This document shows, piece after piece, positions 43,166 to 51,768 of a stretch of DNA of 64,000 nucleotides; the stretch's first letter is position 1; each line of letters starts with the position of its first letter. The DNA is from Paragemmobacter kunshanensis. Its GTDB lineage: Bacteria > Pseudomonadota > Alphaproteobacteria > Rhodobacterales > Rhodobacteraceae. The position numbers and the translations under genes are program-made. The notes under the pieces were generated by a model. That model had not been told where the DNA came from. It saw only the letters and a list, made by a program, of their open reading frames with translations, and searched no databases. The DNA is taken from the NCBI RefSeq assembly GCF_011059185.1, contig NZ_JAALFE010000003.1, positions 62,001 through 126,000 of the forward strand, given 5' to 3'.

Positions 43166-45240
43166 CGGAATTCAGGCTGGATGCCGGAATGGGGGATCGC
43201 GCGCAGACTATCGCGCTGACGACGTCGGGCGGTATCCCCGAGGTGATCTGGTGGGGCGGCGCGCTGGCCGAAGACGAAGACCTGGCACAACTTGCCGCCG
43301 CTTCGCGGCAGGATCTGACGGGGGGCATGCTGGATGCCTTGCCGGCCTTGTCGCTGTGCCCAGAGCCGGGGCGGGCCTTCCAGGGGCAGCCCGGGTTGGT
43401 GCTTGCCGCTGCGGATGGCACGCCATTGCTGCCCCGGTTCTCGTTTGAACGTGTCGAGGAAGGGGATGGCCTTCTGCGCCTGATCAGCGTGGCGGATGGG
43501 TTGCGTCTGACCCATGAACTGCGCGCCTACCCGACCGGGGTCATCGGGTTGACGACGCTTCTCGATGCGCGCCAGCCGGTGCGGTTGCACTGGATGGCGG
43601 CACCTGTGCTTCCTGCCCCGCAAAGTGGGGAAATCGTGGATGTCCACGGCAAGTGGACGCGCGAGTTCCATCTGAACCGCGTTCCCTGGTCGCCCGGGAT
43701 CCGCTTGCGCGAGGCGCGGACCGGGCGGTCCGGGCATGAACATCCGCCCTTCGCGATCTTTCCCGCAGATGGCACGACCAACAGGCAGGGCCAAGCCTGG
43801 GCGTTGCACTATGGCTGGTCCGGCGGGCACAGGATGGTGGCAGAGGAACTGCCCGATGGCAGGCGGCAGGTGCAGTTCGGCCATGCCTGGGGGGCCGAGA
43901 CGTTACCGGCACGGCATTTCCGCACGGCAGAGTTGCTGGCGGTCTGGTCGGGGGTGGGATTGAACGGCATCGGCGCGGCCTTTCAGCATGACATCCGCGA
44001 CCGGGTGGTGACATGGCCTGATCCTGCGCGCCCCCGCCCGGTGCATTACAACTGCTGGGAGGCTGTCTATTTCGATCACGATCTTGCGGATCTGTGCGAA
44101 ATCGCCGACCGGGCAGCGGATCTGGGGGCTGAACGGTTCGTTCTGGACGATGGCTGGTTCGGACGGCGGGATGATGACACCAGCAGCCTGGGTGACTGGA
44201 CGGTCGACAGGCGGAAGTGGCCTGATGGCCTGCATCCGTTGATTGCGCATGTCCATGATTTGGGCATGCGTTTCGGCCTGTGGTTCGAGCCCGAGATGGT
44301 GAACCCCGACAGCGATCTCATGCGCGCCCATCCCGACTGGATGCTGGGCCCCGCGGATCAGGTTGCCGGGCGCAACCAGATGGTGCTGGATCTCGCCCGG
44401 CCAGAGGTGCGCGAATACCTTTTCCATGCCGTGTCGGAGATCCTTGCGGAATATCCGATCGACTACATCAAGTGGGATCACAACCGTCTTTTGCCCGTGG
44501 TCGATGCGGCACAGACGCGGGGCATTCATGAATTGCTCGGTGCGCTGCGAAAGGCACATCCGGGGGTGGAAATCGAAAGCTGTGCAAGTGGTGGTGGACG
44601 GATTGATGCGGGTATCCTTGCCCATACGCATCGTGTCTGGCTGTCGGATTCCAACGATGCGCTGGAACGGTTGCGGATGCAGCATGACGCAGCGCTTTTC
44701 CTGCCTGCAGCGATCACGGGCAGCCATGTCGGACCGCGGAAGTCGCATACGTCGGGGCGGGTCTTGGCGATGTCCTTCCGTGCCTGGGTTGCGGCCCAGC
44801 GGCATTTCGGGTTCGAGATGGATTTGCGGGAACTGACGCAGGAAGAGGCGGCGGTGCTGAAATCGGTCACCGCCTGGTGGAAGGCCAATCGCATCTGGAT
44901 GATGGGTGGCACGATCCACCGCATCGACAGCGACGACACCGCCGTAGTGGCCGAGGTTCAGGTCGCCGCCGATGGCGGGCGCTTTGTCCTTTTCGCGGGG
45001 CAGACAGAGACGAGCGTGCAGATCCTGCCGCGCCCCCTGCGCCTTGCCGGGCTTCAGCCTGAGGCCCGCTATCGCTTGCGTTTGATCAACCCCGAGGATG
45101 CGCCGCGCCAATCCCGTGGGCCGAACGCCCTGAAATCAGGGGAGTTGACCTTGACGGGGGGCGCGCTCATGCAGCGGGGGGTGTTGTTGCCGGTGGCTTG
45201 GCCTGAAACGATCTGGGTCGTGGAGGGAGAGCGTGTCTGA
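43162..45240 (+). CDS. Alpha-galactosidase, glycoside hydrolase family 36
   Basis: GH36 enzymes release terminal alpha-galactose from melibiose/raffinose-type sugars. The 692 residues have an N-terminal beta-sandwich and a central barrel (CWEAVYFDHD, FVLDDGWFGRRDDD, GLWFEPEMVNPDSDL). The nucleophile is D439 in YIKWDHNR and the acid/base D496 in WLSDSND. A C-terminal beta domain follows. No signal peptide is seen, so it acts in the cytoplasm on imported sugar. The true start is GTG 43162 overlapping the permease stop; the frame open from 43042 lies inside the permease gene. Confidence 0.92.
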   Translation: MTEFRLDAGMGDRAQTIALTTSGGIPEVIWWGGALAEDEDLAQLAAASRQDLTGGMLDALPALSLCPEPGRAFQGQPGLVLAAADGTPLLPRFSFERVEEGDGLLRLISVADGLRLTHELRAYPTGVIGLTTLLDARQPVRLHWMAAPVLPAPQSGEIVDVHGKWTREFHLNRVPWSPGIRLREARTGRSGHEHPPFAIFPADGTTNRQGQAWALHYGWSGGHRMVAEELPDGRRQVQFGHAWGAETLPARHFRTAELLAVWSGVGLNGIGAAFQHDIRDRVVTWPDPARPRPVHYNCWEAVYFDHDLADLCEIADRAADLGAERFVLDDGWFGRRDDDTSSLGDWTVDRRKWPDGLHPLIAHVHDLGMRFGLWFEPEMVNPDSDLMRAHPDWMLGPADQVAGRNQMVLDLARPEVREYLFHAVSEILAEYPIDYIKWDHNRLLPVVDAAQTRGIHELLGALRKAHPGVEIESCASGGGRIDAGILAHTHRVWLSDSNDALERLRMQHDAALFLPAAITGSHVGPRKSHTSGRVLAMSFRAWVAAQRHFGFEMDLRELTQEEAAVLKSVTAWWKANRIWMMGGTIHRIDSDDTAVVAEVQVAADGGRFVLFAGQTETSVQILPRPLRLAGLQPEARYRLRLINPEDAPRQSRGPNALKSGELTLTGGALMQRGVLLPVAWPETIWVVEGERV

Positions 45241-45276
45241 CGAAGCGGGTTGGGGCGCCACGGGAAGGGCTGGCCG

Positions 45277-46173
45277 ATGAAAGCGGAATGGATAGCGGTG
45301 GACTGGGGCACCACGAACCTGCGCGCCTTCGCCATCGGGCGTGAGGGGATCTTGACGCAGGCGGTTTCCGAAGACGGGATGGGACGTCTGGACCGCGACG
45401 GGTTCGAGCCTGCGCTGTTGCGCCTGATCTCGCCATGGCTGGCCGAGGGAACGGTGACCGATGTGGTGGCCTGCGGGATGGTGGGCAGCCGTCAGGGTTG
45501 GCACGAGGCGCCCTATCGCGCGGTGCCTTGCACGCCGCTGGATGCGGAGTCGCTCGTGACCGCGCCGACGCGCGATCCGCGCATCCGGGTGCGGCTGGTG
45601 CCGGGGTTGAAGCAGACCTCGCCCGCCGATGTGATGCGCGGGGAAGAAACGCAGATTGCAGGCGCGCTGGCCCTGCTGCCGGGGTTCGACGGGGTGATCT
45701 GCCTGCCCGGAACCCACAGCAAATGGGCGCATCTGAGCGCGGGGGAAGTGGTCAGTTTCCAGACCTTCATGACGGGCGAGATGTTCGCGCTTTTGTCGCA
45801 GGCGTCGGTGTTGCGGCACGGGATGCAGGGGGATGGCTGGGACGACGCGGCCTTCGATGCCGGTGTTTCGGATGCCTTGGCGCGGCCAGAGCGGATTGGC
45901 GCGCGGCTGTTCGGCATAAGGGCCGAGGGGTTGATTGCAGGGCTGTCGGCGGCGGCGGCGCGGGCGCGGCTGTCGGGGCTGCTGATCGGGATGGAACTGG
46001 CGGCGGCGCGGCCCTATTGGCTGGGTCAGGCGGTGGTGATCGTGGGTTCGGACGGGATTTCAGCGTCCTATGCGCGGGCGCTGAAGGGATTGGGCGTCGA
46101 GGCGCGGCTGGTCCGGGGCGGCGATGCCGTGCTGGCGGGGCTGGCGGCGACGCGGGCGAAGGTGGTGGCATGA
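45277..46173 (+). CDS. dgoK: 2-dehydro-3-deoxygalactonokinase DgoK
   Basis: DgoK phosphorylates 2-keto-3-deoxygalactonate to its 6-phosphate in the De Ley-Doudoroff pathway. The 298 residues have the ASKHA-type start [11 protein letters not shown], the family motif [17 protein letters not shown], and [23 protein letters not shown], the adenosine part [15 protein letters not shown] and [11 protein letters not shown] follow. A GGGAAGGG lies upstream. It overlaps dgoA by ATGA (46170-46173). Confidence 0.92.
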   Translation: MKAEWIAVDWGTTNLRAFAIGREGILTQAVSEDGMGRLDRDGFEPALLRLISPWLAEGTVTDVVACGMVGSRQGWHEAPYRAVPCTPLDAESLVTAPTRDPRIRVRLVPGLKQTSPADVMRGEETQIAGALALLPGFDGVICLPGTHSKWAHLSAGEVVSFQTFMTGEMFALLSQASVLRHGMQGDGWDDAAFDAGVSDALARPERIGARLFGIRAEGLIAGLSAAAARARLSGLLIGMELAAARPYWLGQAVVIVGSDGISASYARALKGLGVEARLVRGGDAVLAGLAATRAKVVA

Positions 46174-46778
46174 CGGGGCGGAAGATCATCGCGATCCTGC
46201 GGGGCATCACGCCGGATGAGGCGGTGCCGGTGGCCGAAGCGCTGGTGAAGGCGGGGATCACGTCGATCGAGGTGCCGCTGAACAGCCCGCATCCGGTGAC
46301 GTCGATTGCCGCGATGGTCAAGGCGCTGGGGGAACATGCGCTGATCGGGGCGGGGACGGTGCTGACCGTGCAGGATGTGGCCGAGGTGGCGGATGCCGGC
46401 GGGCGGCTGATCGTGTCACCCAATTGCGACCCGGAGGTGATTGCCGCGACCAAGGCGCGTGGGTTGCAGAGCTGGCCGGGGGTGATGACGCCCACGGAAT
46501 GCTTTGCCGCGCTGAAGGCCGGGGCGGATGGGTTGAAGATTTTCCCGGCCAGCCTGATCGGGCCGGACGGGGTGAAGGCCATGCGGGCGGTGTTGCCCAA
46601 GGGCTGTCAGGTCTATGCCGTGGGCGGTGCGGGGCCGGAGAATTTCGGTCAGTGGATCAAGGCCGGGGCGGATGGGTTCGGGATCGGCACGGCGCTTTAC
46701 ACGCCGGGGCTTTCGGTGGCCGGGGTGGCCGAGCGGGCAGCGCGGATCGTGGCGGCCTATGACGGGGCGCGGGGATGA
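46170..46778 (+). CDS. dgoA: 2-dehydro-3-deoxy-6-phosphogalactonate aldolase DgoA
   Basis: This class I aldolase splits KDPGal into pyruvate and glyceraldehyde-3-phosphate. The 202 residues follow the KDPG/KDPGal family: [14 protein letters not shown]34 in [26 protein letters not shown], and the Schiff-base Lys K123 in LKIFPAS. The ending is [28 protein letters not shown], where the KDPGal-type spacing favours galactonate over gluconate. Position after dgoK supports this. It overlaps the lactonase start by ATGA (46775-46778). Confidence 0.92.
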   Translation: MTGRKIIAILRGITPDEAVPVAEALVKAGITSIEVPLNSPHPVTSIAAMVKALGEHALIGAGTVLTVQDVAEVADAGGRLIVSPNCDPEVIAATKARGLQSWPGVMTPTECFAALKAGADGLKIFPASLIGPDGVKAMRAVLPKGCQVYAVGGAGPENFGQWIKAGADGFGIGTALYTPGLSVAGVAERAARIVAAYDGARG

Positions 46779-47632
46779 TCTTCGACAATCGGGTTTGCGA
46801 ACTGGGCGAGGGCGCCTTTTGGCACCCATTGCGGCGGCAGTTCTTCTGGTTTGATATCCTTGGGAAAAAGCTGCACTCGGTGGAGGATGGCGAGGCGCGG
46901 ACGTGGTCCTTCGTGGAGCTTGTTTCGGCCGCCGGATGGGTGAGCCGGGATGTGCTGCTGATCGCAGGGGAGCGGGATCTGTTCCTGTTCGATCTGGAAA
47001 CCGAGGAAATCGAGACGGTAGCAGAGTTGGAGGCCGATGATCCCGGCACGCGGTCGAATGATGGGCGGGCGGACAGGCAGGGCGGGTTCTGGATCGGGAC
47101 GATGGGCAAGCGCGGGGGCAACGATCCCGGGCGCGGGTCGATCTGGCGCTGGTACCGGGGCGAGATGCGGCGGATGTTCACCGGCCTGACCATCCCGAAT
47201 TCGATCTGCTTCGCGCCGGATGGGACGCGGGCCTATTTTTCGGACACGGTGACGCAGCGGATTCAGAGGGTTGCCTTGGATGGCGAAGGCTGGCCTGTGG
47301 GTGAGCCGGAAGTGTTCGTCGATCTGTCGGCTGACGGGCTGTATCCCGATGGCGCGGTGGTGGATGCCGAAGGCAATGTCTGGAACGCGCAATGGGGCGC
47401 TGGGCGGGTGGCCTGTTACGCCCCGGATGGGCGGTTCCTGAAGGCGGTGGCGATGGGTGCATCGCAGACGTCCTGTCCCGCCTTCGGGGGGGAGGGGCTG
47501 GCCACGCTGTTCTGCACGACCGCCCATGAGGGCATGGATGCCACCGCCCGCGCAGCCGATCCCGAAGCCGGAAAGACCTTTGCAGTTCAAGGCGTTGGCC
47601 GGGGACTGCCCGAACCACAGGTGATCTTGTGA
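46775..47632 (+). CDS. SMP-30/gluconolactonase-family sugar lactonase
   Basis: A six-bladed propeller lactonase of 285 residues. Metal ligands are expected at E12 (GEGAFW), in [14 protein letters not shown] and in [25 protein letters not shown]. In this operon the likely substrate is galactono-1,4-lactone (or 1,5-lactone), whose hydrolysis gives galactonate for the Dgo steps; arabinonolactone is an alternative. It is coupled on both sides: ATGA with dgoA and GTGA with the GH42 gene. Confidence 0.88.
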   Translation: MIFDNRVCELGEGAFWHPLRRQFFWFDILGKKLHSVEDGEARTWSFVELVSAAGWVSRDVLLIAGERDLFLFDLETEEIETVAELEADDPGTRSNDGRADRQGGFWIGTMGKRGGNDPGRGSIWRWYRGEMRRMFTGLTIPNSICFAPDGTRAYFSDTVTQRIQRVALDGEGWPVGEPEVFVDLSADGLYPDGAVVDAEGNVWNAQWGAGRVACYAPDGRFLKAVAMGASQTSCPAFGGEGLATLFCTTAHEGMDATARAADPEAGKTFAVQGVGRGLPEPQVIL

Positions 47633-49530
47633 AACGCACGCTTGGCGTCTGCTACTATCCCGAACACTGGCCCGAGGCGAAATGGGCCGAAGATGCCGCG
47701 CGCATGGCGGCGCTTGGTCTGACATGGGTTCGCATCGGCGAATTCGCATGGAGCCGGATGGAGCCGGAACCGGGGCGGTTCGACTGGGATTGGCTGGACC
47801 GGGCCATTGCCGTGCTGGGTGGGGCGGGGCTGAAGGTGGTGCTGGGGACGCCGACGGCGACGCCGCCGCGTTGGATGCTGGAGAAGCATCCCGACATGCT
47901 GGCGGTGGATGCGCAAGGCAGGCCGCGGGGGTTCGGGTCGCGGCGGCATTACTGTTTTTCGCATCGGGGATACCGGCAGGAATCGGCCCGGATCGTCACG
48001 GAACTGGCGCGGCGCTATGGGCGGAACCCGCATGTGGCGGCGTGGCAGACGGATAATGAATATGGCTGCCATGACACGGTGTTGAGCTATTCGGACGCCG
48101 CGCGCGATGCCTTCCGCGAATGGCTGGCGCAGCGGTATCAGAGCCCGCAGGCGCTGAACCGGGCGTGGGGCAATGTGTTCTGGTCGATGGAGTATTCATC
48201 CTTCGACGAGATCGGCCTGCCGAACCTGACCGTGACAGAGGCGAACCCGTCGCATGTCATGGCGTTCCGGCGCTTCGCGAGTGACGAGGTGGCGGCCTAT
48301 AACCGCATCCAGACCGAGATCATCCGCAAGCATTCGGACGCGCCGATTGCCCATAACTATATGGGACGCATCACGGAATTCGACCATTTCGCGGTGGGGG
48401 CGGACTTGGACATCGCGTCGTGGGATGCCTACCCCTTGGGGTTCCTGTCGGACCGGCTGGAGGTGACGGCGGAACACAAGCGGCGCTTCGTGCGGCAGGG
48501 GGACCCGGATTTTCAGGCGTTCCACCATGACCTTTACCGCGCCGTGGGGCGGGGGCGGTGGTGGATCATGGAGCAGCAGCCGGGGCCGGTGAACTGGGCG
48601 CCGTGGAATGCCGATCCGCTGCCGGGAATGGCGCGGCTTTGGGCGTGGGAAGCGTTCGCGCATGGGGCGGAGGCGGTGTGCTATTTCCGCTGGCGGCAGG
48701 CGCCGTTCGCGCAGGAGCAGATGCATGCGGGGTTGTTGCGGCCGGATTCGGCGCCCGCGCAAGCCTTTGAAGAGGCGGGGAAAGTCGCGCAGGAACTGGC
48801 CGCGATGCCCGAGGTCGGGACGGCGCGGGCGGATGTGGCGGTGGTCTTTGACTATGCAAGCGCATGGGCGTGGCAGACGCAGCCGCAGGGGCGGGATTTC
48901 GACTATTTCCGGCTGGTCTTTGCCTTCTACCGAGGGCTGCGGCGGCTGGGTCTGAACGTGGATATTCTGCCGCCGGATGTGGCGGACCTGTCGGCTTACA
49001 AGCTGGTGCTGGCGCCGGGGGTGGCGACGTTGTCGGAGGCTTTCCTTGGGGCGTTGAAGGCGCATCAGGGGGCGGCGCTGATCGGGCCGCGCAGCAACGC
49101 AAAGACGGTGGAGTTTGCGACGCCCGTCCCGCTGCCGCCCAATCTGCCGGGGCTGGAGGCCGTGGTGGCGCGGGTCGAAAGCCTGCCGCCGGATGTTCCC
49201 GTGCCGCTGGAGGCGGGGGGTAACCTGTTGCATTGGCGCGAGAAAATGGACGGCACCGCCGAGGTGGTGGAGCGGGCGACGGATGGTTGGCCTGCGCTGC
49301 TGCGGGCGGGGGGCGTGCATTATCTGGCGGGCTGGCCGGATGAGGTGGCGCTGGACCGGATGCTTTCCGCACTGTGTGCCGCGCAGGGGATTTCGGTCGA
49401 GGTGCTGCCCGAAGGGTTGCGGCGGCGGGATACCGACACGCACCGATTCTGGTTCAACTACAACCCCGTTCCGGTGGAATGGGGCGGGGTGGTGATCCCC
49501 CCCGCCGGGGTGTGGTGGGAGGCGCTTTAG
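47629..49530 (+). CDS. Beta-galactosidase, glycoside hydrolase family 42
   Basis: GH42 enzymes cleave beta-galactosides, often from plant oligosaccharides. The 633 residues show LGVCYYPEHWPEAKW, WVRIGEFAWSRMEPEPG, TPPRWMLEKHP, the acid/base E144 in WQTDNEYGC and the nucleophile E315 in WWIMEQQPGPVNW. The trimerisation and C-terminal beta domains come after. No signal peptide is seen, so it works inside the cell after import. The start is GTG 47629 in a GTGA overlap. It ends the operon and is convergent with the alpha-glucosidase gene (4-base overlap). Confidence 0.93.
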   Translation: MKRTLGVCYYPEHWPEAKWAEDAARMAALGLTWVRIGEFAWSRMEPEPGRFDWDWLDRAIAVLGGAGLKVVLGTPTATPPRWMLEKHPDMLAVDAQGRPRGFGSRRHYCFSHRGYRQESARIVTELARRYGRNPHVAAWQTDNEYGCHDTVLSYSDAARDAFREWLAQRYQSPQALNRAWGNVFWSMEYSSFDEIGLPNLTVTEANPSHVMAFRRFASDEVAAYNRIQTEIIRKHSDAPIAHNYMGRITEFDHFAVGADLDIASWDAYPLGFLSDRLEVTAEHKRRFVRQGDPDFQAFHHDLYRAVGRGRWWIMEQQPGPVNWAPWNADPLPGMARLWAWEAFAHGAEAVCYFRWRQAPFAQEQMHAGLLRPDSAPAQAFEEAGKVAQELAAMPEVGTARADVAVVFDYASAWAWQTQPQGRDFDYFRLVFAFYRGLRRLGLNVDILPPDVADLSAYKLVLAPGVATLSEAFLGALKAHQGAALIGPRSNAKTVEFATPVPLPPNLPGLEAVVARVESLPPDVPVPLEAGGNLLHWREKMDGTAEVVERATDGWPALLRAGGVHYLAGWPDEVALDRMLSALCAAQGISVEVLPEGLRRRDTDTHRFWFNYNPVPVEWGGVVIPPAGVWWEAL

Positions 49531-51134
49531 GGCGTCCCGACCGCGCCGGAGGTGGTGGCGAAGGCCACGCCGTTGGGGCCGAGGGTCAGGGTTTCACCGT
49601 CGAGCGCCGCACCGATCGAAGGGCCTGTCAGGGATGACAGGCCCTTGATCCTTATGCTGTTTTCCGAAGGTGAGAGGTTAAAGATGCAGGCCAGGCTGTC
49701 GCCACGGGTGAAGCCGAGGACGGGATGGGCCAAGTCGAGGAAGCGGGTGCGGCCGGTGCGGAGTTCGGGGCGTTCGCTGCGGAATCGAAGCATTCGCTTG
49801 TAGTGGTTCAGGACCGAGTCCGGGTCCGCCGCCTGTGCCGCCACGTTGCGGGCGCGTTGCGGTGCCTTGACGGGAAGCCACGGCTTACCCGTCGAAAAGC
49901 CGCCGTTTTCGGTCCCGTCCCATACCATCGGGGTGCGGGTGTTGTCGCGCCCCACGGGTTCGGGCCAGAAGGCGATGCCTTGGGGATCGGTCAGTTCGTC
50001 AAAGCTGAGGTCGGTGTTGGTCTGGCCGAGTTCTTCGCCTTGCCACAGGCAGATGGAGCCTTCGAAGGACAGGATCAGCGCGGCGGCCTGTTTGGCCAGC
50101 GCGTCGGCCGTGGTGCCATGCGCCGCCCAGCGGGTGACGTGGCGCGGGACGTCGTGGTTGGAGAAGGCCCACATCGGCCAGCCGTTGGGGGCGCCTGTGA
50201 AGAAATCCTCGATCTTCTGGCGGAAGGTGGCGGGGGTGTAGTCATTCCCCATCATCTCGAAGCTGTAGCACTGGTGCAGGCGTTTCGGGCCTGTGTATTC
50301 GCCCATCAGGCGGATGGCGTGGTGGCTGTCGCCCACTTCGCCCACCGAGGCGCGGGCGTCATAGCTGTCGAGCAGGCTGCGGATGCGTTCCATCCAGCCT
50401 GTCGTTTCGGGGCGGTTCTTGTCGAACAGGTGATACTGCATCTCGTACGGGTTGCCGTCGGGGCGTGATTTTTCGCGGAAGTCGGCAGGATTGTCGCGGA
50501 GTTGGGGGTCGTGGAAGAAATAGTTGGCGGTGTCGAAGCGGAAGCCGTCCACGCCGCGGTCGAGCCAGAAGCGCATGTTGGCGAGGTGCCAGTCCTGCAC
50601 GGCGGGGTTGTGGAAGTTGAAGTCGGGCTGTTCTGACAGGAAGTTGTGAAGATAGTACTGCTTGCGCCGTGCGTCCCATGTCCATGCGCTGCCGCCGAAG
50701 ACGGAGAGCCAGTTGGTGGGGGGCGTGCCGTCCTTCTTCGGGTCGGCCCAGACGAACCAGTCGGCCCGCGGATTGTGGCGGCTGGCGCGGCTTTCGGCGA
50801 AGAAGGGGTGCCGGTCGGAGCAATGGCTAAGCACTTGGTCGATAATGATTTTCAGGCCGAGTGAATGGGCGCGTTCGATGAGGGCGTCGAAGTCCTGCAG
50901 GGTGCCGAAGGTAGGGTCGATATCGGTGTAATCGCTGACATCATAGCCCATGTCGCGCATGGGCGAGGTGAAGATCGGAGAGAGCCAGACGGCATCGACG
51001 CCGAGGTCTGCGATATGGGGAAGGCGGGCGGTGATGCCCGGAATATCGCCTATTCCGTCGCCGTTTGTATCCTGAAAACTGCGGGGATAGACCTGGTAGG
51101 TAACCGCCCCTTTCCACCATTCCTGCGATGACAT
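49527..51134 (-). CDS. aglA: Alpha-glucosidase, glycoside hydrolase family 13
   Basis: The 535 residues are a cytoplasmic GH13 enzyme of the oligo-1,6-glucosidase/alpha-glucosidase type. It starts WWKGAVTYQVYPRSFQDTNGDGIGD and has GVDAVWLSPIF. The nucleophile Asp is in GVDGFRFDTANYF, the acid/base Glu in ASVGEVGD, and FSNHDVPRHV carries the transition-state Asp. ATG 51134 has AAAGGG upstream; GTG 51140 is less likely. It points towards the galactoside operon. The copy B intergenic element lies 64-114 bases before its start. Confidence 0.88.
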   Translation of the reverse strand: MSSQEWWKGAVTYQVYPRSFQDTNGDGIGDIPGITARLPHIADLGVDAVWLSPIFTSPMRDMGYDVSDYTDIDPTFGTLQDFDALIERAHSLGLKIIIDQVLSHCSDRHPFFAESRASRHNPRADWFVWADPKKDGTPPTNWLSVFGGSAWTWDARRKQYYLHNFLSEQPDFNFHNPAVQDWHLANMRFWLDRGVDGFRFDTANYFFHDPQLRDNPADFREKSRPDGNPYEMQYHLFDKNRPETTGWMERIRSLLDSYDARASVGEVGDSHHAIRLMGEYTGPKRLHQCYSFEMMGNDYTPATFRQKIEDFFTGAPNGWPMWAFSNHDVPRHVTRWAAHGTTADALAKQAAALILSFEGSICLWQGEELGQTNTDLSFDELTDPQGIAFWPEPVGRDNTRTPMVWDGTENGGFSTGKPWLPVKAPQRARNVAAQAADPDSVLNHYKRMLRFRSERPELRTGRTRFLDLAHPVLGFTRGDSLACIFNLSPSENSIRIKGLSSLTGPSIGAALDGETLTLGPNGVAFATTSGAVGTP

Positions 51135-51197
51135 CTGCACCCTTTCCTGCCTGCTTCGGGCAGCCTAGCGGGGTTCGTTTGCCGGAAACAAGCTGTT

Positions 51198-51248
51198 CAG
51201 CATGCGGTGCAGTGCGTCAGTGCAGCAGGCCGTGCATACGCAGCGCGC
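51198..51248 (-). promoter_or_regulatory. TGCAC-rich intergenic element, copy B (upstream of alpha-glucosidase gene)
   Basis: Read on the minus strand it contains GCGCTGCGTATGCAC, six bases, CTGCACTG, then CTGCACC, matching copy A (5178-5228) at equal offsets. TTAACGCC lies just upstream. Its position before the start codon suits a regulator site or promoter part. Confidence 0.4.
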
Positions 51249-51321
51249 GCCTGATGAGGAATTGGGCAGGTTGGCGTTAAGGTTTTGGTGAGGGCGGGTG
51301 GGGATGCCCCCCTCTCCCTGA

Positions 51322-51351
51322 CCCTCTCCCCCCGTTCCGGGAGGGAGAGGG
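51322..51351. repeat. REP-like palindrome of CCCTCTCCC type
   Basis: CCCTCTCCC (51322-51330) and GGGAGAGGG (51343-51351) form a 9-bp stem with a 12-base loop, preceded by CCCTCTCCCTGA-type sequence. This style of C-rich palindrome recurs as a dispersed intergenic element in many proteobacteria. Confidence 0.45.
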
Positions 51352-51694
51352 AAGCGCTTCGTTCCCGAGGGGGCGCGCGGGGTGGTGGGCCTTGCAGGGG
51401 GTATTTGGGCCAAGGTGAAGGGGTGGGGGGCGGCGCGGGGTGTCGGGTGGCGCGATTGGGGAGGGAGAGGGAAGCGCTTCGGTCCTGGGGGGGGGCGCGG
51501 GGTGGCGGGCTGTGCAGGGGGTATTTGGGCCAAGGTGAAGGGGTGGGGGTGGGGCGGGGTGTCGGGTGGCGCGATTGGGGGAGGGAGAGGGAGGCGCTTC
51601 GGTCCGGGGGGCGCGCGGGGTGGCGGGCCGTGCAGGGGGTATTTGGGCCAAGGTGAAGGGGCGGGGGCGGCGCGGGGTGTCGGGTGGCGCGATT
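51341..51694. repeat. Three-copy tandem repeat, about 120 bp per unit
   Basis: GAGGGAGAGGGA begins each unit at 51341, 51461 and 51581. Each unit also holds GCGCTTCG, GGGCGCG-type tract, TATTTGGGCCAAGGTGAAG and GGTGTCGGGTGGCGCGATTG. Copies differ by single bases and by the length of G-runs, so they are recent but not identical. The third unit ends at GCGATTG before unique sequence. Confidence 0.85.
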
Positions 51695-51768
51695 GTCTGC
51701 ATCACAAATCTGCATTTGACCTTGCCGGGGGAGGGGAAGAGAAGGTTCGGGAAAGATCGAGGTTTTCC

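Larger units (their letters stand above)
51135..51768. other. 634-base gene-free region: control element, palindrome and tandem repeat
   Basis: Between the divergent alpha-glucosidase and MFS genes lie the TGCAC-rich element (51198-51248), a REP-like palindrome (51322-51351), a three-copy tandem repeat (51341-51694) and about 75 bases of MFS leader. The + strand is extremely G-rich here. Open frames that run through the repeats change frame from copy to copy and are not genes. Confidence 0.6.

Noticed and set aside
51341-51694. CRISPR array
   Set aside because: Units are about 120 bp, contiguous and similar over their whole length, with no short repeat/unique spacer pattern and no cas genes.
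51382-51768. N-terminal extension of the MFS gene through the tandem repeats
   Set aside because: The repeat translations change frame from copy to copy and add no hydrophobic segment; ATG 51769 gives a normal MFS start.
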